Below are positions 1 to 6,239 of a stretch of 8,337 bases of DNA, one piece after another. The stretch covers positions 1 to 8,337 of the forward strand of contig DWXJ01000027.1 in the NCBI GenBank assembly GCA_019119285.1, in the 5' to 3' direction. The notes beneath the pieces were generated by a model, which saw nothing but the letters and a program-made list of their open reading frames with translations, did no database searches and was not told the origin of the DNA. The stretch's first letter is position 1; each line of letters begins with the position of its first letter. Source of the stretch: Merdimonas faecigallinarum (GTDB lineage Bacteria > Bacillota > Clostridia > Lachnospirales > Lachnospiraceae). The translations under genes were made by a program, and so were the position numbers.

Positions 1-1049
1 AAAAAATACTTTAATCTACTTTCACAGAATTCTTTTTTAACTTTATAAATACTACCACATTCTGTTGCTAAAACACCTGCACATCTCAAACATGCTTTTT
101 GCACAGGACATCTTTTACACTCATCAGGCCATTCCAATTCTTCCTCAAACCGAATCAGTTTTGTCCATGAATCCAAAAAACTTTGATTTAAAACGGAATT
201 CACTGGTTCATTCATATAACTGCAAAACTGAACATTCCCATTCCATGTAATCCAATAACCCAACCGATAGTCTTTGCAATATGTACAAGGCTTTCTCTTT
301 ATATCCATCGGCGAATTTTCCATTATATGATAAAAATGTTCTTTTTTCTGTTTCTCTGTCAAATTTTGCAATATTATATCTTCGTTTTGAGCGTTTGTTC
401 CTCTTAACGATGCCTTAATATTCGACGTTGGACACCAAAAAAGATGATTGTCATCCGCATATCCTGCCATATTTATTCCATCTGCAAAGTTTTCGCTGAC
501 AATTGTGCTGACCAGTTCCACCGGGATCTTCATCTGCCGGAACATCTGGATCCCTGCGTCTGCCCGGGTAAACCCTTTCTCTGCCTGGCAGACCTGCCGG
601 TATACGTCATCATTTGAACCGTACAGTGTAATCTTACAGCCTTTCGGCGGACACTCCTCGAATAGCTTCTCGTATTTCACTGCCAGCGAAGCATTTGTCT
701 GCAGCGTGATGAAGAAGCCCATCTGTGTCAGTTCCCGCCAGATCGTCTCGAACTCCGGGTGCATCAGCGGCTCCCCGCCGGTAATACACAGCCATGTGGT
801 GCCGGCTTCTTTGGCTTCACGGGCGATCCGCAGCCACTCCCCGGCGCTCAGTTCCCTGCCATGTTTATGTATCTCGGATTCCGGCAGGTGCACATAGCAC
901 ATCCGGCAGTTAAAATTGCATCTCGGCGTCAGTTCAAATGTCCCGGATATGGGGATTGCGTCCTCATATGCTTTTTCCCACACTGCCTTGTAAAATGGAT
1001 CAAGCCACTCCATCCTGCGGCAGGCAGGTTCAAACTGCTGCTCACTCAT
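1..1049 (-). CDS. Radical SAM/SPASM peptide-maturation enzyme (3' end cut by window edge)
   Basis: Cytosolic [4Fe-4S] radical SAM enzyme, probably installing a modification on a ribosomally made peptide. 349 residues are visible and the frame runs off the left edge without a stop. The N-terminal half carries the SAM-cluster motif CxxxCxxC (C44, C48, C51, in TPRCNFNCRMCYVH) and the SAM-binding ITGGEPLMHPEF segment at 89-100. The C-terminal half has a SPASM domain: C258, then 12 residues to G271 and four more to C276, followed by C311-x2-C314-x5-C320-x2-C323, C331 and C342, enough for auxiliary Fe-S clusters. The ATG at 1049 has an AGGAA ribosome site inside the end of the preceding PqqD-like gene, and the two reading frames overlap by 8 bases, so they are translationally coupled. 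Base composition changes abruptly near position 470 (about residue 193): the N-terminal part is GC-rich and the C-terminal part AT-rich with AGA/TTG/AAA codons. The family call is firm. The substrate and exact reaction cannot be read from the sequence. Confidence 0.95.
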   Translation of the reverse strand, partial: MSEQQFEPACRRMEWLDPFYKAVWEKAYEDAIPISGTFELTPRCNFNCRMCYVHLPESEIHKHGRELSAGEWLRIAREAKEAGTTWLCITGGEPLMHPEFETIWRELTQMGFFITLQTNASLAVKYEKLFEECPPKGCKITLYGSNDDVYRQVCQAEKGFTRADAGIQMFRQMKIPVELVSTIVSENFADGINMAGYADDNHLFWCPTSNIKASLRGTNAQNEDIILQNLTEKQKKEHFYHIMENSPMDIKRKPCTYCKDYRLGYWITWNGNVQFCSYMNEPVNSVLNQSFLDSWTKLIRFEEELEWPDECKRCPVQKACLRCAGVLATECGSIYKVKKEFCESRLKYF

Positions 1050-1368
1050 GTGTTTTCCTGGGAACCCGCATGGTAAAGCTGCCGTACATCTGGCCTTCAA
1101 TCTCCAGGATGCCGTGTTCCGCCAGTCCTTTCAAAAACTGGTCCAGATCCGCGCTTACCTGCTCACGGGTGGCATCCGTATATCGTTCAAGCGTCAGCCG
1201 GATCAGATCTTCTTTTTCAAACTCGTGATCCTTCATGTAGTCCCAGAGATAGGCTGCCGGTTTGGTAATGTAATTGATGCCAAGCACTTCCTGCACCCGC
1301 TTCCCGGTCGGAACGATCACATACTGCCCTGCCACTTCCCGCAGGATCAGTCCGTCTTTTAGCTTCAC
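1042..1368 (-). CDS. PqqD-like RiPP recognition element protein
   Basis: Small (108 aa) PqqD-family protein. Such proteins bind the leader of a precursor peptide and hand it to a partner radical SAM enzyme. It opens with KLKDGLILREVAGQYVIVPTG, the usual beta-strand start of this family, followed by a helical C-terminal part (about 36-90) with ITKPAAYLWDYM and a helix ending in LDQFLKGLAEHGILEI. I place the start at the GTG at 1368 because homologues normally begin at this Lys-Leu-Lys-Asp-Gly stretch and an AAGGGGAG ribosome-site-like run lies about 10 bases upstream. An open frame continues to another GTG at 1413 (123 aa) and cannot be excluded. The last 8 bases overlap the radical SAM gene, so the two products are made together and very likely work as a pair. 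A SPASM enzyme plus a free-standing PqqD-like protein is a typical RiPP maturation module, but no certain precursor gene is visible. Confidence 0.85.
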   Translation of the reverse strand: MKLKDGLILREVAGQYVIVPTGKRVQEVLGINYITKPAAYLWDYMKDHEFEKEDLIRLTLERYTDATREQVSADLDQFLKGLAEHGILEIEGQMYGSFTMRVPRKTHE

Positions 1369-1409
1369 CCTTATCACGCTCCCCTTATCTTGTGCACATC
1401 CAGCAAGTT

Positions 1410-1487
1410 TCACACTATATTATGTACCTTGGAAATGCTGCGCCTGCAAGGGCTGCCGCAAAAGAGCATAGTGTCCCCCAGGTTCAT
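1410..1487 (-). CDS. Possible 25-residue leader or precursor peptide
   Basis: A 25-codon ATG frame lies directly upstream of the PqqD-like gene. Its peptide starts MNLGDTMLF, carries a Cys-Gly-Ser-Pro-Cys motif followed by two Arg, and ends KVHNIV. Its TGA stop overlaps the longer PqqD GTG (position 1413) as GTGA, a classic coupling overlap. Against it: there is no good ribosome site at the first ATG (the second ATG, at 1469, has only a GGGGGA run four bases away), it is short, and the PqqD gene probably starts further downstream. It could be a regulatory leader, a minimal precursor, or chance. It is listed because it sits where a RiPP precursor would be expected and contains two closely spaced cysteines. 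Confidence 0.2.
   Translation of the reverse strand: MNLGDTMLFCGSPCRRSISKVHNIV
1419..1449 (-). promoter_or_regulatory. Possible sigma-A promoter for the PqqD/radical SAM operon
   Basis: On the minus strand, TTGCAG (1444-1449) resembles a -35 box. It is followed either by CATAAT (1419-1424, five of six matches to TATAAT, 19-base spacer) or by TACATA (1421-1426, 17-base spacer). It lies about 50 bases upstream of the GTG at 1368. The spacer compromise makes this a moderate candidate, and it competes with the heptamer-linked -10 box further upstream. Confidence 0.35.
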
Positions 1488-1496
1488 AATGCATAT

Positions 1497-1531
1497 AGTA
1501 TATATGTCCCTATGTTACCGAACCGTTACCG
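1497..1531 (-). promoter_or_regulatory. Direct heptamer repeat with -10 box, possible activator-dependent promoter
   Basis: On the minus strand CGGTAAC occurs twice, at 1525-1531 and 1514-1520, separated by GGTT, giving an 11-bp period. After a further 11 bases comes TATACT (1497-1502), a five-of-six -10 box. No -35 box is present at the normal distance; the repeats occupy that place. SARP/OmpR-type winged-helix proteins are known to bind heptamer direct repeats at 11-bp spacing over the -35 region. The link to the SARP-type regulator encoded at 2587-3396 is inference. Confidence 0.4.
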
Positions 1532-1629
1532 GCACCACAAATCACCGGAAGCGCTAACAGGCACATTCCGGGATTGTAAGCGGTCGCCAGGGGCTCGGGC
1601 AAGCCCGGACTTTGGCTCGCCGCCAGTGC

Positions 1630-1678
1630 AAAAAAACAGGCCCGCCCGGGATCCTTTCCGATCCCCGGGAGAGCCTGT
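1630..1678 (-). terminator. Rho-independent terminator after the surface-protein gene
   Basis: On the minus strand an ACAGGC...GCCTGT outer stem encloses a CCCGGGGATC / GGATCCCGGG inner stem with a short purine-rich loop, followed immediately by seven T residues (A run at 1630-1636 on the plus strand). It begins about 35 bases past the surface-protein stop codon and separates that transcript from the RiPP operon. This is the clearest terminator in the window. Confidence 0.9.
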
Positions 1679-1713
1679 CTCTTAGTCTGAAATCCTGATG
1701 ATTTTCTTTTGGT

Positions 1714-2460
1714 TTACCGTTTCAGCCGTCTGCGGAGCAGCAGGGCAAATGCCGCCAGCAAGAGGGCCAGAAGCGCCGAAGCAAGGTACAGCATCACAGG
1801 GCTGTTGTCCCCGGTTCTTGCGCTGTCCCCGGCCGCAGAGACCGGCGCGTCCTTGTGATTCTCAAAGCGGACTTCGCTGATCTCGCCCGGCAGGATCTCG
1901 CCGATAGCGCCTTCACTCTTCACAGTGTAGCCGTCCGCCTCCGCGCCGTTTTCCGTAACCGTGTATGCCACGTCTGCCGGAAGTCCGGACGCCTCCGCGC
2001 TCTCGCCGTCGCTTAAGTTTACCGCGGCCTCGCCGTTCTGGAAGAACAGGTCGCCGTATGCGCCGCTGATGGCCGGATCATCCAGCTTCACGGTAAAGGA
2101 GAATGCTTTCTCCCTGTCGCCGCCGGTTCCGGTCACCGTCTTTGTCAGACGGAGGCCGCCCTGCTGGACGTTCGTGATGCCTTCCTCCGTATAGTACACA
2201 TCATAGCCTTCCGGCGCGTCCGTCTCCCGGACTTCGTACACATAGAGCGCTCCCTTTTCATCATATTTCGGGAGATCCTCAAAGGCGTAGTCCTAGGCGT
2301 CACCCTCTCCGTCAAGCGTCAGCGTTTTGTATACTTCATCGTTCTGATACAGGGTGAGCGTCTGCTCCCCTGCCGGCTCCGCGGCCTGCAGATTTTGCGC
2401 CGGCACCATGGTCAGGATCATGGCCAGCGCCAGCAGAAAGCTGACCGCACGGGTTTTCAT
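1714..2460 (-). pseudogene. Sortase-type surface protein with Cna-B and pilin-like domains, interrupted by an in-frame TAG
   Basis: Secreted, probably wall-attached small surface protein of about 248 codons. The ATG at 2460 is preceded by GAGAGGAA at good spacing. Codons 1-28 encode a signal peptide (MKTRAVSFLLALAMILTMVP, then AQNLQAA). Next comes only the second half of a Cna-B-like beta domain (QNDEVYKTLTLDGEGDA, stop, DYAFEDLPKYDEKG, VYEVRETDAPEGY). A second domain starting LTKTVTGTGGDREKAFSFTV resembles the Spy0128/DUF7601 isopeptide-linkage fold. The tail has SARTGDNS, a hydrophobic stretch and RRRLKR, a degenerate LPxTG-like sorting signal. Codon 56 (2293-2295) is TAG in the position normally held by the conserved Trp of Cna-B domains, so one TGG-to-TAG change would explain it. 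The frame is otherwise intact on both sides. Downstream restart at a GTG (2241) would lack the signal peptide. It is probably a recent nonsense pseudogene; sequencing error or suppression remains possible. Confidence 0.82.
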
Positions 2461-2512
2461 ACGATTTCCTCTCAATCTTACCACTCCTTATATGTTCCTC
2501 ATCATTTTTATA

Positions 2513-2559
2513 GTTTTTACAATATTTTATGTATATCCATAAAATATTACTGTAAAAAC
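2513..2559. repeat. AT-rich inverted repeat between the regulator and the surface-protein gene
   Basis: On the plus strand the arm GTTTTTACAATATTTTATG (2513-2531) is matched by the complement of 2538-2559. Every base pairs except for a three-base bulge, and the loop is six bases. The stem starts 28 bases past the regulator stop codon. It contains almost no GC and lacks an adjoining T run of normal length, so it is a poor intrinsic terminator. A double operator or an mRNA structure upstream of the surface protein is as likely. Confidence 0.7.
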
Positions 2560-2586
2560 TTTAAAATGCCAACCGTTTCACGCCCG

Positions 2587-3396
2587 TTATCCCTGCATTT
2601 CTTCCGCAAAATTCTCCAGTCTCGCTGCGGTCTCCTCTGCCCAGGAGTACTCCTCCAGGTAGCTGCCGCTGATCTGCCAGGCGCGCAGCGCGTCCCGGTT
2701 TCCCTGCAGAAATTCATAATAGTCGCAGTCCATCTGCCGCACATCGATCTGGCAGGCTCCCCGGCTGCCGGAAAAGAGCGCCTCCGCGCCGTGCTCCGCC
2801 AGCACCTGCCGGATCTGCATGACCGCCTTGCGGTACAGGTTTTTGACCCGGTCGTCGTAGGCCCGGTTCTCCCACAGCTTGTCCACCGCCTCCTCAATGG
2901 TGACGGCGCCGCCCCGGTGATCCACGCACAGAGCCAGCAGCTCCTTGGCCTTTGCATTGGGGAAATACACCGCCTCCCCGTCGATAAACACATCAAACCG
3001 GCCGAAGGTGCGCGCGTAGACCCGCTTTTTCTGCCGCGCGGCCAGAAGCCTCGCCCGCTCCAGGGCCTCTGTGATGTCCTGCTTATTGTAGGGCTTGGTC
3101 AGGTAGTAGTCCGCCTTCACCTTCAGGGCGTCCAGGGTGTACTGCTCGTAGCCCGTCAGGAAGATCACCACCAGGTCCGGCCGGATCTCCCGCAGCTTCT
3201 CCGCCAGGGCAAGGCCGTTCATCCCCGGCATGGCAATATCCAGGAAGGCCGCCTCCACCGGGTGCTCCTGCACGTACGCCAGGGCATCCACAGGATTGGT
3301 AAATGCCCCTGCCACCTCGACGCCCGGCATGTCTTCTGTCTCCATCTCAAACTGGCGCAGGGCCAGCCTCTCATCATCCACGATTATGACTCGCAT
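2587..3396 (-). CDS. Response regulator, receiver domain plus SARP-type winged-helix DNA-binding domain
   Basis: Cytosolic transcriptional regulator of 269 residues. The receiver domain spans about 1-120 and has the full catalytic set: acidic D7/D8 in VDDE, phosphoacceptor D53 in LDIAMPG, T81 in FLTGYEQ, and K101-P102 in LTKPYNK. Residues about 128-230 form an OmpR/SARP-like winged helix (FGRFDVFIDGEAV, KAKELLALCVDHRGG, TIEEAVDKLW, VKNLYRKAVMQIRQVL). Only a short helical tail follows, so a full BTAD domain is absent. The start codon has AAAGGAAG upstream and lies 13 bases inside the end of the kinase gene, which makes the two a coupled two-component pair. Receiver-SARP regulators paired with LytS/YesM-like kinases are common in Lachnospiraceae. 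Its targets are unknown; the surface-protein gene immediately downstream is the obvious candidate. Confidence 0.95.
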   Translation of the reverse strand: MRVIIVDDERLALRQFEMETEDMPGVEVAGAFTNPVDALAYVQEHPVEAAFLDIAMPGMNGLALAEKLREIRPDLVVIFLTGYEQYTLDALKVKADYYLTKPYNKQDITEALERARLLAARQKKRVYARTFGRFDVFIDGEAVYFPNAKAKELLALCVDHRGGAVTIEEAVDKLWENRAYDDRVKNLYRKAVMQIRQVLAEHGAEALFSGSRGACQIDVRQMDCDYYEFLQGNRDALRAWQISGSYLEEYSWAEETAARLENFAEEMQG

Positions 3397-5195
3397 GTAT
3401 CTTCGCTTCCTTTCTCCGCCGTGCCTTCTGTCTTCGGAAATCTGACTGTCACCAGGGTCCCCTTCCCCGGCTGGCTTGCAACCGCAAGGGAACCGCCGGC
3501 CAGCTCCTCCACCCGGAACCGGATGTTGGCAAGGCCGATGTGAGTGTATTTATGTTCCGCCCCGCCCCAGGCCTGCCTCTGCTCCAGTTCTTCCGGGTCA
3601 AAGCCCACGCCGTCGTCCTCTACTTCCACCACGTAGGCATCCGCCTCCTCCCGGCTGCGGATCGTCACCGTGCCGCCCTCCACCCGGGTGCAGATGCCGT
3701 GCTTCACTGCATTTTCCACCAGGGGCTGCACCGACAGGGGCGGCACCAGGAAGCTCTTCGCCCGGATATCCGTCGCCACCTGCAGCCGCTCCTCAAACCG
3801 GATCTTCTCGATGTTGAGATAGGCCTCGATGTGGCGCAGTTCCCGGGAAAAGGGGATCTGGGCCTCTGCGCCCGTGTTGTCCAGATTGGATCTTAAATAG
3901 GTGGAAAAATCATACACCGTCTGCTGCGCTTTGTCCGGGTCCACCTTGATCAGCGTCCGGATCGAGTTCAGCGCATTGTAGATAAAATGGGGTTTGATCT
4001 GGCTGGCCATCAGCTCCGCCCGGCTCATCTTAAGCAGGCGGGTCAGCTCCTTGTTATCCCGCACTTTCTGCATAAATGTGGTGAGGATGATCCGCAGCTG
4101 GTTCAGGGCGTACAGAAGGATCGCCAGGCGGCCGGCAAACCCGATCCGCTCCGCGCTTCCGTAGGTCCCCGCCGCGTCCGCCACCGTCACAGCCACCGCG
4201 ATCACAAGGCATGCCAGCTCGGACCGGATATGGTCGCCTTCCTTCCGCCTCACCGCCGCAATGTGGACCGCCAGAGCGTACAGAAGAGACGCGCCCGCTG
4301 CCACCGCCGTCACCGGCCCGAGGGTCACAAGGTCCGGGCCGCCGGCCAGACTGGACAGAAGGGCCGCCGCCGCGTACGTGAGAGTCAGGTAAAAGAGCCC
4401 CTTCGTCCCTTTTCCCCAGATCCCCGGCCATCTCTCATAGAGATAGGCCGCAAGGAACGCCGGGAAGGCGAGGGCCGACAGAGCCGAGAAATAATACCAA
4501 GCCTCCAGCCCCACCATGCCGGAGGGAAGCCCCGCTCCCCCGGCCAGCCAGAAGGCCAGGCACAAAAGCAGGATCCCCAGGTTTCTGTGCCAGCTGTACA
4601 GCCGGTACCGCCTGCCAAGGAGCGAGATCAGAAGGATCACAATGCCGGACAGGCCGATCAGGGAGCTGGCTCTGGAGAGCTTTGTCTGCCTGGAAATGAT
4701 GGTTGTCACCATGTCGTCAAAGTCGCCGTAAAAGACCTGGCCGATAGCACCGCCGCAGAAGCGGTACGGCGAACGGATCACGATCCGGATCTCTTTCCCT
4801 GCGTCCTTAGGGCCAAGCCGCACAAAATTCCAGGCGTTGGTGATCTTCACGCCTATGAGTTTCTTTTCCGGGAACTCATAGGCCAGCCGGTCCCCCACAT
4901 ACACCCGGACATACTGCATCCGCGTGCGGAACGCGACCGCAGAATCTTCGTCCGCATCCGCCGGGATCTTTTTCGTGTATTCTACCTCCGCGCCCCGGGG
5001 CACGTCCAGCTTCGCCGGCAGCGGGCCCGCGCCTTCCGCCTGTCCGCACCGATAGGTCCAGTCCCCGCCGAACGCTTCCATCTGCCTGCTGCTGAAGAGG
5101 TCCTGCCGGGTGGCAAAGAGAAGGAGCAGCAGGAATGCGGCCAGCAAAAGCGCCGCCACGCCCCCGGATATCCATTGTATTTTTCTGTCTTTCAT
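3384..5195 (-). CDS. Membrane sensor histidine kinase with 7TM-like sensor region, LytS/YesM type
   Basis: Sensor kinase of 603 residues. A membrane anchor at 11-28 is followed by an extracytoplasmic beta-rich sensor (about 30-170, containing FGGDWTYRC and AFRTRMQYVRVYVG) similar in layout to 7TMR-DISM extracellular modules. About seven membrane helices follow between 176 and 372. The cytosolic part has the PF06580 phosphoacceptor motif QIKPHFIYNALNSI with H403, then a HATPase_c domain: N-box QPLVENAVKHG (490-500), D527/D528-G-V-G-F, HIGLANI (552-558) and GKGT (577-580). All catalytic motifs are present. The ATG at 5195 has AGGAG eight bases upstream. It overlaps the response regulator by 13 bases and so forms a complete two-component system with it. 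The ligand is unknown; the sensor type suggests a small molecule or glycan outside the cell. Confidence 0.95.
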   Translation of the reverse strand: MKDRKIQWISGGVAALLLAAFLLLLLFATRQDLFSSRQMEAFGGDWTYRCGQAEGAGPLPAKLDVPRGAEVEYTKKIPADADEDSAVAFRTRMQYVRVYVGDRLAYEFPEKKLIGVKITNAWNFVRLGPKDAGKEIRIVIRSPYRFCGGAIGQVFYGDFDDMVTTIISRQTKLSRASSLIGLSGIVILLISLLGRRYRLYSWHRNLGILLLCLAFWLAGGAGLPSGMVGLEAWYYFSALSALAFPAFLAAYLYERWPGIWGKGTKGLFYLTLTYAAAALLSSLAGGPDLVTLGPVTAVAAGASLLYALAVHIAAVRRKEGDHIRSELACLVIAVAVTVADAAGTYGSAERIGFAGRLAILLYALNQLRIILTTFMQKVRDNKELTRLLKMSRAELMASQIKPHFIYNALNSIRTLIKVDPDKAQQTVYDFSTYLRSNLDNTGAEAQIPFSRELRHIEAYLNIEKIRFEERLQVATDIRAKSFLVPPLSVQPLVENAVKHGICTRVEGGTVTIRSREEADAYVVEVEDDGVGFDPEELEQRQAWGGAEHKYTHIGLANIRFRVEELAGGSLAVASQPGKGTLVTVRFPKTEGTAEKGSEDTCES

Positions 5196-5226
5196 GCTGT
5201 GTTCTCCTGTGTATCCATTTCAAAAA

Positions 5227-5277
5227 TCAAAGATGTAATACAGATACACCCTGCCTACATCTGTACTACATCTCTGA
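5227..5277 (-). terminator. 19-bp imperfect inverted repeat, probable terminator or attenuator ahead of the kinase gene
   Basis: Plus-strand 5227-5245 (TCAAAGATGTAATACAGAT) pairs with 5259-5277 at 17 of 19 positions around a 13-base spacer. On the minus-strand transcript the stem is followed closely by TTTTT. It lies about 24 bases after the stop of the HD-domain pseudogene and about 30 bases before the kinase start. It could end the upstream transcript, act as a leader hairpin for the kinase mRNA, or serve as a paired operator. AGATGTAG-like units also recur as direct repeats inside it. Confidence 0.6.
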
Positions 5278-5300
5278 TGATTCTTACTTTGGTCTATCTA

Positions 5301-6233
5301 CTAAAAACCTACATCCCTGAATAATCTTTTGCATATTTCCTGATTATCAATATCGAGATCCTGCTGACCAACGTCCGAATTGCGTTTATAGAAGAGATAA
5401 AAGAAATCCTCTCTTTCTCTTCCTTTTGCCTCCAGGGAAGAAACGATGTCTCCTACCTTAGCCGTCTTCTCCCCCTCTTTTGTCTGAAAAACAATATTGG
5501 TTTCAGAAAAATCAGCTTTCCCAAAGCCACTGTCAAATTGAGAGGCTTTCAATATCACAAAATCGCAGTCCATCTCATTTTCTTTCGCAAAATTCTGTAA
5601 CGAACACATCTTTCATAATCGATATTAACAGTGTCAACCCCGGTAATATATGCGTCTCTGATCAAACAATCCAACTTGTCTACATCTATCACCTTTGAAT
5701 TAAGAAGAGAAATGAAACAGTTTTTTATATTATTCTCTGCGGAAGTCCTGTCACTGTATTTATACCCCGTAATACACCTTGCAAAGAACTCTTTTTCCTC
5801 AGGACAGGCAAAAAATTCTCCGTACTCTGTTATGCCCACAATGGCACTTACAATTTCATGTGGAGCTGCTGCTTTAATTTTCCCCTGCGGAATATCAGAT
5901 TGAAACTTTTCACTTCCTACTGCTTTAATCAATCTGGCGTGAAGACCGGAAAATTCCCGTTCATTTCCTAGATAAAATTCCTCTCCTGTATGGGAAAAGG
6001 GCGCATGACCATTCCCTTTTCAGCTGAGTAGCTGCAAGATCCCCAAGATAATAGACCCCCATAGAATGAACAAAACGATTATGTACGGCAGAAGAATAAA
6101 GCGGAGAATAACTTGTCTGCAGTATTCTCCGCAATCTTTGAAATGAAGCCGTATCTACAATATCATTCATGTATTTTACCGGGATCTGAATATAACCATA
6201 AATCGGATCCTTAAGACGTTTGTATTCTTTCAA
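5301..6233 (-). pseudogene. HD-domain phosphohydrolase (COG1078-like) remnant with two internal deletions
   Basis: Remnant of a dNTPase-like HD superfamily hydrolase in three frames. Fragment 1 (6233-6012) begins at a TTG six bases after the small upstream gene. It reads MKEYKRLKDPIYGYIQIP, then FQRLRRILQTSYSPLY and NRFVHSMGVYYLGDLA, with the first metal-binding His (H56), up to QLKRE. The frame then jumps at about 6010 to GHAPFSHTGEEFYLGNEREF: the intervening segment that normally carries the catalytic HD dyad is missing. Fragment 2 runs to NIDYER near 5610 and keeps the late Asp-containing motif DVDKLDCLIRDAYITG. At about 5607 the frame changes again to CSLQNFAKENEMDCDFVIL, which in relatives lies near the C terminus, so a large central piece is also gone. 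Fragment 3 continues to the TAA at 5301. The gene is AT-rich, unlike its neighbours, consistent with transfer and decay. No active enzyme is expected. Confidence 0.85.
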
Positions 6234-6239
6234 TTATTT

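Larger units (their letters stand above)
1414..1713. other. Intergenic region between the surface-protein pseudogene and the RiPP operon
   Basis: About 300 bases without a supported long gene. Reading leftward on the minus strand it holds: the tail of the surface-protein transcript, a strong intrinsic terminator (1630-1678), a GC-rich segment with a short CGGGC-AA-GCCCG inverted repeat (1596-1607), a direct heptamer repeat with a -10-like box (1497-1531), the 25-codon frame, and a second promoter-like element. An imperfect inverted repeat also links ACTATATTATGTACC at 1414-1428 with the complement of 1481-1499, which differs mainly by three extra bases. I see no tRNA, riboswitch core or mobile-element end. 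Confidence 0.6.

Noticed and set aside
1510..1566. 18-codon minus-strand frame starting MCLLALPVICG, considered as a RiPP precursor
   Set aside because: No ribosome site, very short, and it runs through the heptamer repeat and -10 region, so it would lie upstream of the likely transcript start.
1596..1607. CGGGC-AA-GCCCG repeat, considered as a second terminator or riboswitch stem
   Set aside because: The loop is too small unless the stem is shortened to four pairs, no T run follows, and no surrounding conserved riboswitch core is visible.
2482..2484. Upstream GTG as the start of the surface protein
   Set aside because: It would overlap its own ribosome-site-like AAGGAG at the wrong spacing. 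The ATG at 2460 has a proper site and begins a normal signal peptide.
2395..3543. Plus-strand open frame of 382 codons opposite the response regulator
   Set aside because: Antisense shadow of a gene with a complete receiver and winged-helix domain; it has no ribosome site and no recognisable motif.
3987..5324. Long plus-strand open frame of 445 codons
   Set aside because: It lies opposite the kinase gene, has His/Arg/Pro-rich nonsense composition with no domain, and results from the high GC of the real minus-strand gene.
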